64,000 nucleotides of DNA from Candidatus Brevundimonas colombiensis (GTDB lineage Bacteria > Pseudomonadota > Alphaproteobacteria > Caulobacterales > Caulobacteraceae). The notes under the pieces were generated by a model, which was given only the letters and a program-made list of their open reading frames with translations, was not told the origin of the DNA and did not search any database. The stretch spans positions 2,046,001 to 2,110,000 of the forward strand of contig CP119326.1 of assembly GCA_029202665.1 (NCBI GenBank). The letters run 5' to 3'. This document shows positions 1 to 7,663 of the stretch, piece by piece. Position numbers and translations under genes: made by a program. The first letter of the stretch is position 1; each line of letters opens with the position of its first letter.

Positions 1-1237
1 TGTCGCCATGGTGCGGGGCGTCGCCCGGCATGACGCGGTCCATGACCCGGTCGGGTCGGATCAGCCTGGCGCGTTCGGCGGCATAGGCCTTGGAGTTCAG
101 CCATTCGACCGGGGTCTTCGAGAATCGCTCATCGGCGAACCAGCGGGCCCGGTCCTCGAACGCCAGCCGCTTGGCCTCGGCCTGGACGTGCAGCGAGGCG
201 GCGGACTGGAACCCCATGGCCTTCAGATCGAACTGTTCGCAGATGTTCAGGATCTGGTTGGTCGACAGCCCCTGCGTATTCGGCCCCAGGCCGAAGACGT
301 CCACGCCGCGATAGTTGGTCTGGATCGGCTCGACCCATTCGGTGTGGTGGGCGGCCATGTCGGCGCGGGTCATCCAGCCGCCGATCCGCTTGAAATAGGC
401 CTCGATGCTGTCGGCGATGGGGCCGTCGTAGAAGGCGTCGCGTCCGCCCTCGGCGATCATCCGCAGCGTCTTGCCCAGCCAGGGGTTGGCGAACATCTCG
501 CCCACCTTTGGCGTCGCCCCGCCGGCGGCCCAGATGCGTTTGCGGTTGTCGTTTTCCTCGATCGGAATCCGGCCCCGGTCGAAGGCGGCCATGTTGCGTT
601 CCAGATAGTAGGCGATGACCTGGGGCACGGGCGCGCCCTGTTCGCACAGCTCGGCGACCGGCAGCAGCACCTCCTTCCACGGCAGTTTTCCATACCGCTG
701 GTGCGCGCTCCACCAGGCGTCGACCGCGCCGGGCACGTTCACCGTCACGGCGCCATAGCGGGGCAGATAGCCGTCGATGGCCCTGGGCCGCGCGGTTTCC
801 AGGCTCAGCCCGCGCGGACTGGCGCCCGAGCCGTTCAGGCCCACGACCTTCCGCTGTTTCGGGTCCCACATCAGGCAATAGGCGTCGCCGCCGATGCCGT
901 TGGCCGTCGGCTCCAGAAAACCCAGGGCGGCGTTTATGGCGATGGCCGCGTCGATGGCCGATCCGCCGCGCCTCAAGGTGTCGATACCGATCAGAGTGGC
1001 GGCCGGATGGGCCGTCGCCGCCGCCCCGTTCGCGCCCCAGACGGTCGAGCGTCCCATGAACTTCGGCCCGCTGATCCGGTCGCCGATGCCGATCCCTGCG
1101 TAAGGGTCGGCCGGTTGGGCAGGGGAGGGCGGAACGGGGGAGGGCGAAACGGGGGTGGCGCTCGGCTGCTGCGCCTGGGCCGTGTTCGCCGCCAGCACCC
1201 CGACGGGCAGGGCGGACAGGAAGGTGCGACGACGCAT
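1..1237 (-). CDS. ggt: Gamma-glutamyltransferase family protein, C-terminus cut by window edge
   Basis: Exported N-terminal-nucleophile hydrolase that cleaves or transfers gamma-glutamyl groups, for example from glutathione in the periplasm. About 412 residues are visible from an ATG at 1237. The N-terminus has a twin-arginine signal (RRRTFLS, then a hydrophobic stretch ending AQAQQ), so Tat export is likely. A proline-rich linker follows, then family motifs such as NGIGGDAY and LGPNTQGLSTNQIL. The last readable residues are HHGD; the family's self-cleaving threonine normally follows this, so the window seems to end inside the catalytic codon (inference). It lies downstream of exbD on the same strand, separated by a terminator. 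Which acyl substrate it uses cannot be told. Confidence 0.88.
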   Translation of the reverse strand, partial: MRRRTFLSALPVGVLAANTAQAQQPSATPVSPSPVPPSPAQPADPYAGIGIGDRISGPKFMGRSTVWGANGAAATAHPAATLIGIDTLRRGGSAIDAAIAINAALGFLEPTANGIGGDAYCLMWDPKQRKVVGLNGSGASPRGLSLETARPRAIDGYLPRYGAVTVNVPGAVDAWWSAHQRYGKLPWKEVLLPVAELCEQGAPVPQVIAYYLERNMAAFDRGRIPIEENDNRKRIWAAGGATPKVGEMFANPWLGKTLRMIAEGGRDAFYDGPIADSIEAYFKRIGGWMTRADMAAHHTEWVEPIQTNYRGVDVFGLGPNTQGLSTNQILNICEQFDLKAMGFQSAASLHVQAEAKRLAFEDRARWFADERFSKTPVEWLNSKAYAAERARLIRPDRVMDRVMPGDAPHHGD

Positions 1238-1319
1238 GGGCGAACTCCTCGAACAACCGATGCGCCATCAAGGGGGTGTGGGGCCGATCCGGCAAGCCCC
1301 AATCCGCCCAGCCGCCGGG

Positions 1320-1357
1320 CAAAGAAAAGGGCCGCGTCCCTTTCGGAACGCGGCCCT
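1320..1357 (-). terminator. Rho-independent terminator after exbD
   Basis: A perfect 10-bp stem (1328-1337 with 1348-1357) is followed, on the minus strand, by a T-rich tract. It lies about 25 bases past the exbD stop and separates exbD from the ggt gene. Confidence 0.8.
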
Positions 1358-1380
1358 GATCGTTTCGACTGAGCGTGCGC

Positions 1381-1815
1381 TTAGCTGATGTCTTCGTTCA
1401 GCAGGCCGACCTTGAAGAAGCCGTTCTCCTGCATCTTGTTCATGACTTCCATGAACTGCTTGTACTTCACTTCCGGCTGGGCGCGGACGAACACGCGTTC
1501 TTCCTGGCAGGCGCCGCCGCCCAGGGCGGTGCAGACGTCGGTGGGCAGGTTGTCGATCGAGGTTTGCTTGTCCGACAGGAACAGCTGACCGTTTTCCTGG
1601 ATGGTGATGTACACCGGCTCCTTTTCCTTGGTCGGGTTCACCGGCGGCTGCGCCGGCGGCAGGTCCAGACGGATGGAGACGGTCGCCATCGGCGCGGCGA
1701 CCATGAAGATGATCATCAGCACCAGCAGAATGTCGATGAACGGCGTGATGTTGATATCCGCCGTCTGTTCGATCGTGTGCTTGTCCCCGCCGGAACCGCC
1801 GATCTTCGCAGCCAT
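1381..1815 (-). CDS. exbD: ExbD/TolR family biopolymer transport protein
   Basis: Inner-membrane stator subunit that works with ExbB to couple the proton gradient to TonB-driven outer-membrane uptake. The 144-residue protein has the usual plan: a short cytoplasmic N-terminus, one transmembrane helix (about 22-43) with the essential aspartate in ITPFIDILLVL (D28), then a periplasmic domain. Two cysteines, C95 and C103, sit in a glycine-rich insertion and could form a disulfide. No exbB, tonB or second exbD lies next to it, so it must work with partners elsewhere. The two TonB-dependent receptors in this window are possible clients. TolR is the alternative, but no tol genes are nearby. Confidence 0.87.
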   Translation of the reverse strand: MAAKIGGSGGDKHTIEQTADINITPFIDILLVLMIIFMVAAPMATVSIRLDLPPAQPPVNPTKEKEPVYITIQENGQLFLSDKQTSIDNLPTDVCTALGGGACQEERVFVRAQPEVKYKQFMEVMNKMQENGFFKVGLLNEDIS

Positions 1816-1984
1816 GCATCGTCTCCGTTACTGACCGGCTGCAATCCGCGCCGGCATTTCCCTATGGATCGCCCGAAAGCTTGATCGGTTCTTGGCGTCC
1901 CGATGCGCGCTTGTAAAGCGGTTCTAAACGATCCGCCGTTCCCGAACGTCAATTATACGCGACAGTCCCCCGTCGCCGCCCGCC

Positions 1985-2611
1985 TCAGGCCTTCGCCAGC
2001 TTCAGAAAACGGTCCATCAGGGCAGGATCATCCTTGAAGGCGCCGGTGAAGCGGGTGGTGATGGTCGAAACATGCCGGTGATGCACCCCGCGCGTGGTCA
2101 TGCACTGGTGTTCGGCGTCCAGCATCACCGCCACGCCGCGCGGCTGCAGGTGCGATTCGATGGCGTCGATGATGTCGTTGGTCAGAGTTTCCTGATTCTG
2201 CAGGCGCCGCGCATAGATCTCGACCACGCGCGCCAGCTTGGAGATCCCCACCACCTTCTCGCCGGGCAGATAGGCGACATAGGCCTTGCCCAGGAAGGGG
2301 GCCATGTGGTGCTCGCAATGGCTCTCCACCTCGATGTCGCGCAGGATGACCATGTCGTCGTATCCCGTCACGTCCTCGAACGTCCGGCTCAGTTCCTTGG
2401 CCGCATCGGCGTCGTAGCCGTCGAACCATTCGCCATAAGCGTCCACGACCCGCTTTGGCGTATCCACCAGGCCCGGGCGTTCGGGATTATCGCCGGCCCA
2501 GGCGATCAGGGTCCGCACCGCCTCCAGCGCCTGTTCGCGCGACGGACGTGCAACATCAGCGGACTTGGGTGCGTCGGCGACGAGGACGGGCTTGGCGGGG
2601 ATGACGCTCAT
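1985..2611 (-). CDS. folE: GTP cyclohydrolase I
   Basis: Cytosolic enzyme that converts GTP to 7,8-dihydroneopterin triphosphate, the first step of folate and pterin synthesis. At 208 residues it has the family's usual length. The zinc ligands are visible as C99 and H102 in SHCEHHMAPF and C170 in AEHQCMTTRG. The substrate-binding run GISKLARVVEIYARRLQNQE is intact. It is divergent from cysS, with about 130 bases between the two starts that must hold both promoters. Nothing looks abnormal. Confidence 0.97.
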   Translation of the reverse strand: MSVIPAKPVLVADAPKSADVARPSREQALEAVRTLIAWAGDNPERPGLVDTPKRVVDAYGEWFDGYDADAAKELSRTFEDVTGYDDMVILRDIEVESHCEHHMAPFLGKAYVAYLPGEKVVGISKLARVVEIYARRLQNQETLTNDIIDAIESHLQPRGVAVMLDAEHQCMTTRGVHHRHVSTITTRFTGAFKDDPALMDRFLKLAKA

Positions 2612-2742
2612 GAACTCGATTTTCCGGCCGGGGCGGGCGGTGTCGCCCGGTTTACCTTCTACAATCCATCGGGACTGTATATCAGGCCGCTATATGGGAC
2701 GGACCCTCCGTCCCGCAAGAAAACCCGCTGAAGACTTATTCA

Positions 2743-4194
2743 ATGCCGCTGCACATCCACGACACCCTGCGCCGTGAAAAGCGCCTGTTCGAACCCCGGA
2801 ACAAGGATCGTGTGACCCTCTATGTCTGCGGCCCGACCGTCTATGACTACGCCCATATCGGCAATGCGCGTCCGCCGGTGGTGTTCGACGTGCTGGTGCG
2901 GCTGCTGCGCCGGACCTATGGCGCCGACCATGTGATCTATGCCCGCAACGTCACCGACGTGGATGACAAGATCAATCAGAAGGCCGCGCGTGAAGGCGTG
3001 CCCATCGGAGAAGTCACCGCCCGCTACGAGGCCGCCTATCTGGCCGACATGGGCCTGCTGAACGTGTCGCCGCCCGACATCGCCCCCCACGTCACCGACC
3101 ATATCCCCGCCATCGTCGCCCAGATCCAGGCCATCGTGGATGCGGGCTGCGCCTATGCCGCCGAGGGGCACGTCCTGTTCGATGTCTCGTCCTACAAGGC
3201 TTACGGCGCCCTGTCGGGGCGGAATCTGGATGACATGATCGCCGGCGCCCGCGTCGAGGTCGCCCCCTATAAGAAGAACCCTCAGGACTTCGTCCTGTGG
3301 AAGCCGTCCAAGGCGGACGAGCCGTCCTGGCCTTCGCCCTGGGGGGAGGGACGCCCCGGCTGGCACATCGAATGCTCGGCCATGATCGAGCAGAACCTGG
3401 GCCTGCCCATCGACATCCACGGCGGCGGCATCGACCTGGTCTTCCCCCACCATGAGAACGAGATCGCGCAAGGGGTCTGCGCCCACGGCCATGCCCACGG
3501 CGACAACGCCCATGACGAATACGCCCGCTACTGGATGCACAACGGCTTCCTGACCGTGGACGCCGAGAAGATGTCCAAGTCGGTCGGCAACGTCCTGCTG
3601 CTGCACGACCTGGTTCAGGCCATGCCGGGCGAGGTCGTCCGCTGGGCGCTGTTGTCGGCCCACTATCGCCAGCCCCTGGACTGGAACCAGGGCCTGCTGG
3701 ATCAGAGCCGCAAGAACCTGGACCGCCTGTACGGCGTGCTGCGCGACGCTGACGCCGCCCTGGCCGACTTCGACGCGGCCACCCTGGACGAGGCCGAGAG
3801 GGAACTGGCCGAGAACGCCCTCAATCCGGTGCTGGACGCGCTTGAGGACGACCTCAACACGCCAGGCGCCATCGCCCAGCTGTTCGGTCTCGGCGCCGCC
3901 CTGCGCGACCTGCTGAACGACGCCGAGGCCGACATCAACGACATCGCCATGGCCCGCTGGAGCCTGGCCGAAGCCGCCGGCCTGCTGGGCGTGCTGGCCC
4001 TGACGCCGGATGTCTGGTTCGAGGGCGGCGATCCCGCCCTGAAGGCCGAGGTCGAAGCTTTGCTGGACCAACGCGCCGCCGCCCGCGCCGCCAAGGACTG
4101 GCCCGAGGCCGACCGTATCCGCGACCGCCTGAACGCCCTGAACGTCATCGTCATGGACGGCCCGGACGGCGCCACGTGGCGGATGAAGGGGTAA
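2743..4194 (+). CDS. cysS: Cysteinyl-tRNA synthetase
   Basis: Class I aminoacyl-tRNA synthetase that charges tRNA-Cys. The 483-residue protein has the HIGH-type motif YDYAHIGN (HIGN at 38-41), the zinc-site cysteine in YVCGPTVYDY (C29), further zinc-site residues in WHIECSAM and PHHENEIAQ, and the KMSKS loop near residue 276. The C-terminal helical anticodon-binding region is present. It is monocistronic as far as seen and ends in a palindromic repeat facing the lytic transglycosylase. A cysteine-type tRNA gene lies 1.6 kb downstream, but gene and tRNA are not in an operon. Confidence 0.98.
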   Translation: MPLHIHDTLRREKRLFEPRNKDRVTLYVCGPTVYDYAHIGNARPPVVFDVLVRLLRRTYGADHVIYARNVTDVDDKINQKAAREGVPIGEVTARYEAAYLADMGLLNVSPPDIAPHVTDHIPAIVAQIQAIVDAGCAYAAEGHVLFDVSSYKAYGALSGRNLDDMIAGARVEVAPYKKNPQDFVLWKPSKADEPSWPSPWGEGRPGWHIECSAMIEQNLGLPIDIHGGGIDLVFPHHENEIAQGVCAHGHAHGDNAHDEYARYWMHNGFLTVDAEKMSKSVGNVLLLHDLVQAMPGEVVRWALLSAHYRQPLDWNQGLLDQSRKNLDRLYGVLRDADAALADFDAATLDEAERELAENALNPVLDALEDDLNTPGAIAQLFGLGAALRDLLNDAEADINDIAMARWSLAEAAGLLGVLALTPDVWFEGGDPALKAEVEALLDQRAAARAAKDWPEADRIRDRLNALNVIVMDGPDGATWRMKG

Positions 4195-4201
4195 GCCTAT
4201 C

Positions 4202-4343
4202 GTCTCCTCCCCACCTGTGGGGAGGGGGACCGCGAAGCGGTGGAGGGGCTTTTGACGCCCCACAGTCGCCTGCGATGCGGCGGACGGCCCCTCCGTCTCT
4301 CCGCTGCGCTCCGAGCCACCTCCCCATGACATGGGGAGGAGAC
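4202..4343. repeat. Palindromic repeat, family A, copy 1
   Basis: A 142-bp element bounded by perfect 12-bp inverted ends (4202-4213 and 4332-4343), with more complementary segments inside (an accgc...gcggt stem, gaggggc against gcccctc). It fills the space between the convergent cysS and transglycosylase genes, so transcripts from both sides would carry a long hairpin. A diverged copy lies at 47772-47897, also between convergent genes. It resembles the dispersed intergenic palindromes common in GC-rich alphaproteobacteria. Confidence 0.85.
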
Positions 4344-4351
4344 GGACGCCC

Positions 4352-5644
4352 TTACCCCGCCCGGCGAATCAGCTCGTCCGCCAGGGTCGGCGTCAGATAG
4401 CCGTCGGCGACCCGGCCCGTGGCGATCTGCCAGCGACGCAGGGCCGCGCGGGTGTTCGATCCGATCACCCCGTCCACGCCCTGGGTGTCATACCCCAGCC
4501 TGGTCAGCGCCCGTTGCGCCCCGATCCGCTGGTCGCGTGACATGGATGGATCATTGGGCCAGGTCTTGGACAGGGCGGGCTTGCCCATGATCCCGTCCGC
4601 CGTCAGGCCGATCGCCAGCGCATAGCTGACCGAGTTGTTGTAGCGGCGGATGACATAGTGGTTCGGCAGGGCCAGGAAGGCCGGTCCATTCGCCCCCTGC
4701 GGCAACAGGATGGTCGCCTCTTCCAGCGCCTCGGCCCCGTTCGGCGTTCCGCCCTGCGCCAGACGCACGCCCTTGGCCGCCCAATAGGCCCAGTTGTGTT
4801 TCGGCCCCTCCGCCTCGGCATAGTCGAAGCCCGAGGGCAGGACGATTTCATAGCCCCAGCCCTGGCCGCGCTTCCATCCGGCCTGGGCCAGGAGATTGGC
4901 GGCCGAGGCCAGGGCGTCGGCGTCGTCGCCCCAGATGTCCACCTTGCCGTCGCCGTCCTGATCCACGCCGAGACGCAGATAGTTGTCGGGCATGAACTGG
5001 GTCTGGCCCATGGCCCCGGCCCAGCTGCCCTTCAGGCCCGAGCGGTCGCGCCGGCCGTCCACGACGATGTCCAGCGCATCCTTCAACTGGCCTTCGGCCC
5101 AGTCGCGGCGGCGTCCGTCATAGGCCAGGGTGGCCAGCGAACGGATCACGTCGTAATCGCCCTGCACCTGACCGAAGGCGCTCTCCTGGGCCCAGACGCC
5201 GACCAGGATTTCGCTGGGCACGCCGAATCGCTGAACCACCGACCACGGCACGCGGTCGATCCGCTGCTTGGCCTGGGCGATCCGCACCGAGGTCACGGCG
5301 TTCTGGATATAGGCCCCGGCGGGCTTGGAGAACTCGGGCTGGTTCCGATCCAGCCGCACCACGGTGGGGTCGGGCGTCAGACCCTCCAGCTCGCGGGCGT
5401 AGTCGGCGCGGCGGGCGCCGCCCTTGCGCGCCAGGAACCCCTGTTTCCAGCCTTCGAAACCCTGCTGGTCATAGGCGGCCAGCGGCGGCGCCTGCGGCGT
5501 GGGGGCGGGGGTCGTGTCCGGCGTCCCCGGTTGCGGCGGGGGCTGGTGCGTCGGCAGGGCGACCTGTGGCTCGGGCAGCATGGGCGCACAGGCTGAAACG
5601 CAGCCGATCAGAAGAAGGCGGTAGGAAAAGCGCATGAGATTCAA
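4352..5644 (-). CDS. MltB-type lytic murein transglycosylase, lipoprotein
   Basis: Cleaves the glycan strands of peptidoglycan to form 1,6-anhydro ends. The 430-residue protein starts with a lipoprotein signal (LIGC, modified C15), then a long proline-rich linker (about 20-55). The SLT_2-type catalytic domain has the catalytic glutamate in WAQESAFG (E154) and the family motif GAMGQTQFMP. An EF-hand-like calcium loop, DQDGDGKVD (228-236), is typical of the MltB branch. The C-terminus (about 370-430) is a peptidoglycan-binding domain (QRALTRLGYDTQGVDG). It is probably anchored in the outer membrane facing the periplasm. The tRNA gene lies upstream on the other strand. Confidence 0.93.
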   Translation of the reverse strand: MNLMRFSYRLLLIGCVSACAPMLPEPQVALPTHQPPPQPGTPDTTPAPTPQAPPLAAYDQQGFEGWKQGFLARKGGARRADYARELEGLTPDPTVVRLDRNQPEFSKPAGAYIQNAVTSVRIAQAKQRIDRVPWSVVQRFGVPSEILVGVWAQESAFGQVQGDYDVIRSLATLAYDGRRRDWAEGQLKDALDIVVDGRRDRSGLKGSWAGAMGQTQFMPDNYLRLGVDQDGDGKVDIWGDDADALASAANLLAQAGWKRGQGWGYEIVLPSGFDYAEAEGPKHNWAYWAAKGVRLAQGGTPNGAEALEEATILLPQGANGPAFLALPNHYVIRRYNNSVSYALAIGLTADGIMGKPALSKTWPNDPSMSRDQRIGAQRALTRLGYDTQGVDGVIGSNTRAALRRWQIATGRVADGYLTPTLADELIRRAG

Positions 5645-5819
5645 ACTAGGGCCCCCAGGGTCAGCCGTGAAATGACATCCGCGCGAATGCCGGGTTCACG
5701 GCCCCATAAAGCGCCTTTGAGGCGAAAGCGTTGCCTTGTCATTCGCGCGTCGGCGTCGTTAACTGTGTTTTTGGTCGACGCCTTAATGCCTGCGGCCTAT
5801 CATCGCACCGTCCTCTGAC

Positions 5820-5896
5820 GGCCTGATGGCGGAGTGGCGACGCAACGGGCGTGCAACCCCGTAAACCCTCCGTTCGATTCGGAGGTCAGGCCTCCA
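5820..5896 (+). tRNA. tRNA-Cys-like gene (GCA) with 8-nt anticodon loop and 6-bp T stem
   Basis: The cloverleaf is clear: a perfect 7-bp acceptor stem (5820-5826 with 5886-5892), U73 and an encoded CCA (5893-5896). The D arm is of the Cys type and the T loop TTCGATT is normal. The anticodon stem acggg/cccgt (5845-5849 with 5858-5862) encloses eight bases, CGTGCAAC, instead of seven. The T stem is six base pairs (5867-5872 with 5880-5885). Total length is 77 rather than the usual 74 or so. GCA plus U73 point to cysteine; GTG or TGC readings are possible if the loop is shifted. A run of eight T follows at once and probably ends transcription. Confidence 0.8.
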
Positions 5897-5906
5897 GTTT
5901 TTTTGT

Positions 5907-5978
5907 GTGCTACCGCCCTTTGGGCTGCTTGAGCACGGATTTGAGCGTGCTGCCGCCCTTTGGGCTGCTTGAGCACGG
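5907..5978 (+). repeat. Two tandem hairpin repeats (period 40) after the tRNA
   Basis: A 32-base unit occurs at 5907-5938 and again at 5947-5978 with a single base change. Each unit is itself palindromic: gtgct...agcac on the outside and gccc-ttt-gggc inside. The copies lie between the tRNA and rpmJ. They could be transcribed stem-loops or a young duplication. I see no coding signal. Confidence 0.85.
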
Positions 5979-6136
5979 TGCTGAAGTATGGCGCCTGAGC
6001 AGGCGGGGCCTGGGTTTTATGCGGTTTCGGCCTTTGGCGGGTTGACGTTCCGAACCCCTCTCTCTATACGACCGCCTCCGCCGCGATCCGACCGGGTCAG
6101 CGGCTTTCTTATTGGTTTCTCTCAGGACGTCCGACC

Positions 6137-6262
6137 ATGAAGGTCCGTAGCTCGCTCAAGTCCCTGAAGACCCGCCACCGCGACTGCAAGGTCGTGCGTC
6201 GCAAGGGCGTCGTCTTCGTCATCAACAAGACCGACCCGCGCTTCAAGGCCAAGCAGGGCTAA
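6137..6262 (+). CDS. rpmJ: 50S ribosomal protein L36, zinc-free type
   Basis: A 41-residue basic protein starting MKVRSSLKSL and ending RFKAKQG, matching the alphaproteobacterial form of L36. It carries a single cysteine instead of the zinc-binding CXXC set. It is part of the large ribosomal subunit. It stands alone between the tRNA with its repeats and gapR, with an upstream AGGA and a strong terminator 60 bases downstream, so it is probably its own transcription unit. Confidence 0.96.
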   Translation: MKVRSSLKSLKTRHRDCKVVRRKGVVFVINKTDPRFKAKQG

Positions 6263-6322
6263 GCGGACGGGCCTGCGCGTCGCTTCTGGCGGCGCGCGTG
6301 CAGCGTCTTGCTGACGATCCAC

Positions 6323-6352
6323 AGGCTGCGGATTTTGTCCGCGGCCTTTTTC
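6323..6352 (+). terminator. Rho-independent terminator after rpmJ
   Basis: A 9-bp stem (6323-6331 with 6339-6347, one G-T pair) with an AT-rich 7-base loop is followed by a run of five T. It separates rpmJ from gapR. Confidence 0.8.
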
Positions 6353-6419
6353 GTGTTCGCGGTTGAGCCGTGCGTCCCGGCATGGTTAGCGTCCGCGCCT
6401 GATTTCTGGAGTACTCCCC

Positions 6420-6695
6420 ATGGCTGACGACGCTTCGTTCGACGGTGGTCCCGACGTTCTCACCTCGACGGCGCAAGGGCGCCTGCGCACCATCATCGAG
6501 CGGCTGGAACGCCTCGAAGAGGACAAGCAGGCCGTCATGACCGACATGAAGGAGGTCTTCGCCGAGGCCAAGGGCGAGGGCTATGACGTCAAGATCCTGC
6601 GCAAGGTCATCCGCATCCGCAAACAGGACAAGGCCAAACGCCAGGAAGAGGACGCCATTCTGGACCTCTATATGTCGGCTCTGGGCGAGATCTGA
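6420..6695 (+). CDS. gapR: GapR nucleoid-associated protein (DUF2312)
   Basis: A 91-residue DUF2312 protein. The Caulobacter member, GapR, is an essential nucleoid protein that clamps overtwisted DNA ahead of replication forks and long transcription units and stimulates topoisomerases. The coiled-coil core (about 18-55, including RLERLEEDKQAVMTDMKEVF) is followed by the conserved basic segment RKVIRIRKQDKAKRQEED and the ending ILDLYMSALGEI. Length and sequence agree closely with the Caulobacter protein. A basic-protein gene follows 12 bases later and is probably cotranscribed. Confidence 0.94.
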   Translation: MADDASFDGGPDVLTSTAQGRLRTIIERLERLEEDKQAVMTDMKEVFAEAKGEGYDVKILRKVIRIRKQDKAKRQEEDAILDLYMSALGEI

Positions 6696-6707
6696 GGCTG
6701 ACTGGGC

Positions 6708-7064
6708 TTGAAGCGAAAACCGCCGCCAAGCCCCTTTGAAGCCCAGCGCAAGGCCGCCCAGCGCGCGGCCTTGAACGCCTTGAAACGCGCCCGCCGCTCG
6801 GCAGAGCAGGCGGGCGTTTCGCTGTCTGAATGGGAAGGTGAGTTCCTCGATTCGGTCGGCGAGCGGGTGAAAACCCACGGCCGCGCCTTCGCGGACCCCG
6901 AAAAAGGCGCGCCGGGCCAGGCCCTGTCCGCCATGCAGGGCCGCAAGCTGAAGGAGATCACCGCCAAGGCGAAGGGCGAACAACCCAGGCGCCGGTGGGG
7001 ACGCGGCGAGACGGCAGGCTCGAATCGACCTCAGGATGACGGGGACACAACGGGGGAAGATTGA
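6708..7064 (+). CDS. Small basic hypothetical protein downstream of gapR
   Basis: A 118-residue hydrophilic protein from a TTG start at 6708. It is rich in lysine, arginine and alanine at the N-terminus (KRKPPPSPFEAQRKAAQRAA) and acidic at the C-terminus. No signal peptide or membrane segment is seen, and I do not recognise a domain. The long charged helix could bind nucleic acid, but that is only inference. Its stop overlaps the ATG of the next gene (TGATG), so it is likely translationally coupled to the DUF805 gene and may be cotranscribed with gapR. Confidence 0.7.
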   Translation: MKRKPPPSPFEAQRKAAQRAALNALKRARRSAEQAGVSLSEWEGEFLDSVGERVKTHGRAFADPEKGAPGQALSAMQGRKLKEITAKAKGEQPRRRWGRGETAGSNRPQDDGDTTGED

Positions 7065-7663
7065 TGCGCGCCATATTAACGGGCTTCCGACGCCTGATGG
7101 ATTTCAAGGGGCGGGACAGGCGATCCCATTTCTGGCCCTATGCCTTGACCGTGGTCGGACTGTCCTTCGTCGGGCTGTGGCTGGGCATGATCCCGACGAT
7201 GAACGCCGTATTTGAACAGGCATCGACGCTAGCAGCGACAAATCCCGAGGCGGCCACGGTTGTCAGCAGTCCAGGTCGCTATTCCGTCGAGATTCACGAT
7301 GCGTCGTTCATGCCGGACATGGGGCCGTTCTTCGCCGTCGTGAGGATAGGCGCAGCAGTGACCGTCATCCTGTTGGCCGCCGCCGTGACGCGTCGTCTTC
7401 ATGATGTCGGCAGGCCAGGCTATTGGGCGCTTCCGCCCGCCGTTTTCCTGATGATCGGCTTGACCGCCTTTCCCGTCGTGATGACGAGGTTCATGGCGCA
7501 GGAGGCGCCGGACATTGGCCTGTTCATGTTGTTGTTCCTCAACAACCTGCTCTATATGGCCAGTCTGATCGGTCTCATCATTCTGCTTGTGCTCGATAGC
7601 AAAAAGACGCCGAACCGTTACGGCGCGCCGCCGACACGATCTCAGCCCGCCTCTTTCAACTGA
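7064..7663 (+). CDS. DUF805 family membrane protein
   Basis: An inner-membrane protein of about 199 residues. The N-terminus LMDFKGRDRRSHFW is the family's signature (Phe-Gly/Arg-Arg then aromatic). Hydrophobic segments lie at about 25-45, 88-108, 120-143 and 158-180. The conserved cytoplasmic motif TRRLHDVGRPGYW lies near 108-120. The function of DUF805 is not known. The ATG at 7064 overlaps the stop of the previous gene. The 3' end overlaps the convergent tacA gene by 22 bases. Confidence 0.88.
   Translation: MRAILTGFRRLMDFKGRDRRSHFWPYALTVVGLSFVGLWLGMIPTMNAVFEQASTLAATNPEAATVVSSPGRYSVEIHDASFMPDMGPFFAVVRIGAAVTVILLAAAVTRRLHDVGRPGYWALPPAVFLMIGLTAFPVVMTRFMAQEAPDIGLFMLLFLNNLLYMASLIGLIILLVLDSKKTPNRYGAPPTRSQPASFN

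Noticed and set aside
8..1372. Long plus-strand frame opposite ggt
   Set aside because: The minus strand encodes a full family match with a Tat signal. The plus frame is a GC-codon shadow without any recognisable motif.
1949..1984. TATAAT-like box upstream of exbD on the minus strand
   Set aside because: The -10 match is good, but no -35 element lies at the right spacing. It is too weak to report as a promoter.
2740..4332. 530-residue minus frame opposite cysS
   Set aside because: It is antisense to a complete cysS with HIGH and KMSKS motifs. Long antisense frames are expected at this GC content.
4202..4343. Insertion sequence or MITE with target duplication
   Set aside because: The ends are inverted, but I see no direct duplication at the borders and no transposase. 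It is kept as a palindromic repeat only.
5907..5978. CRISPR-like array
   Set aside because: There are only two units, the spacer is eight bases, and no cas genes are in the window.
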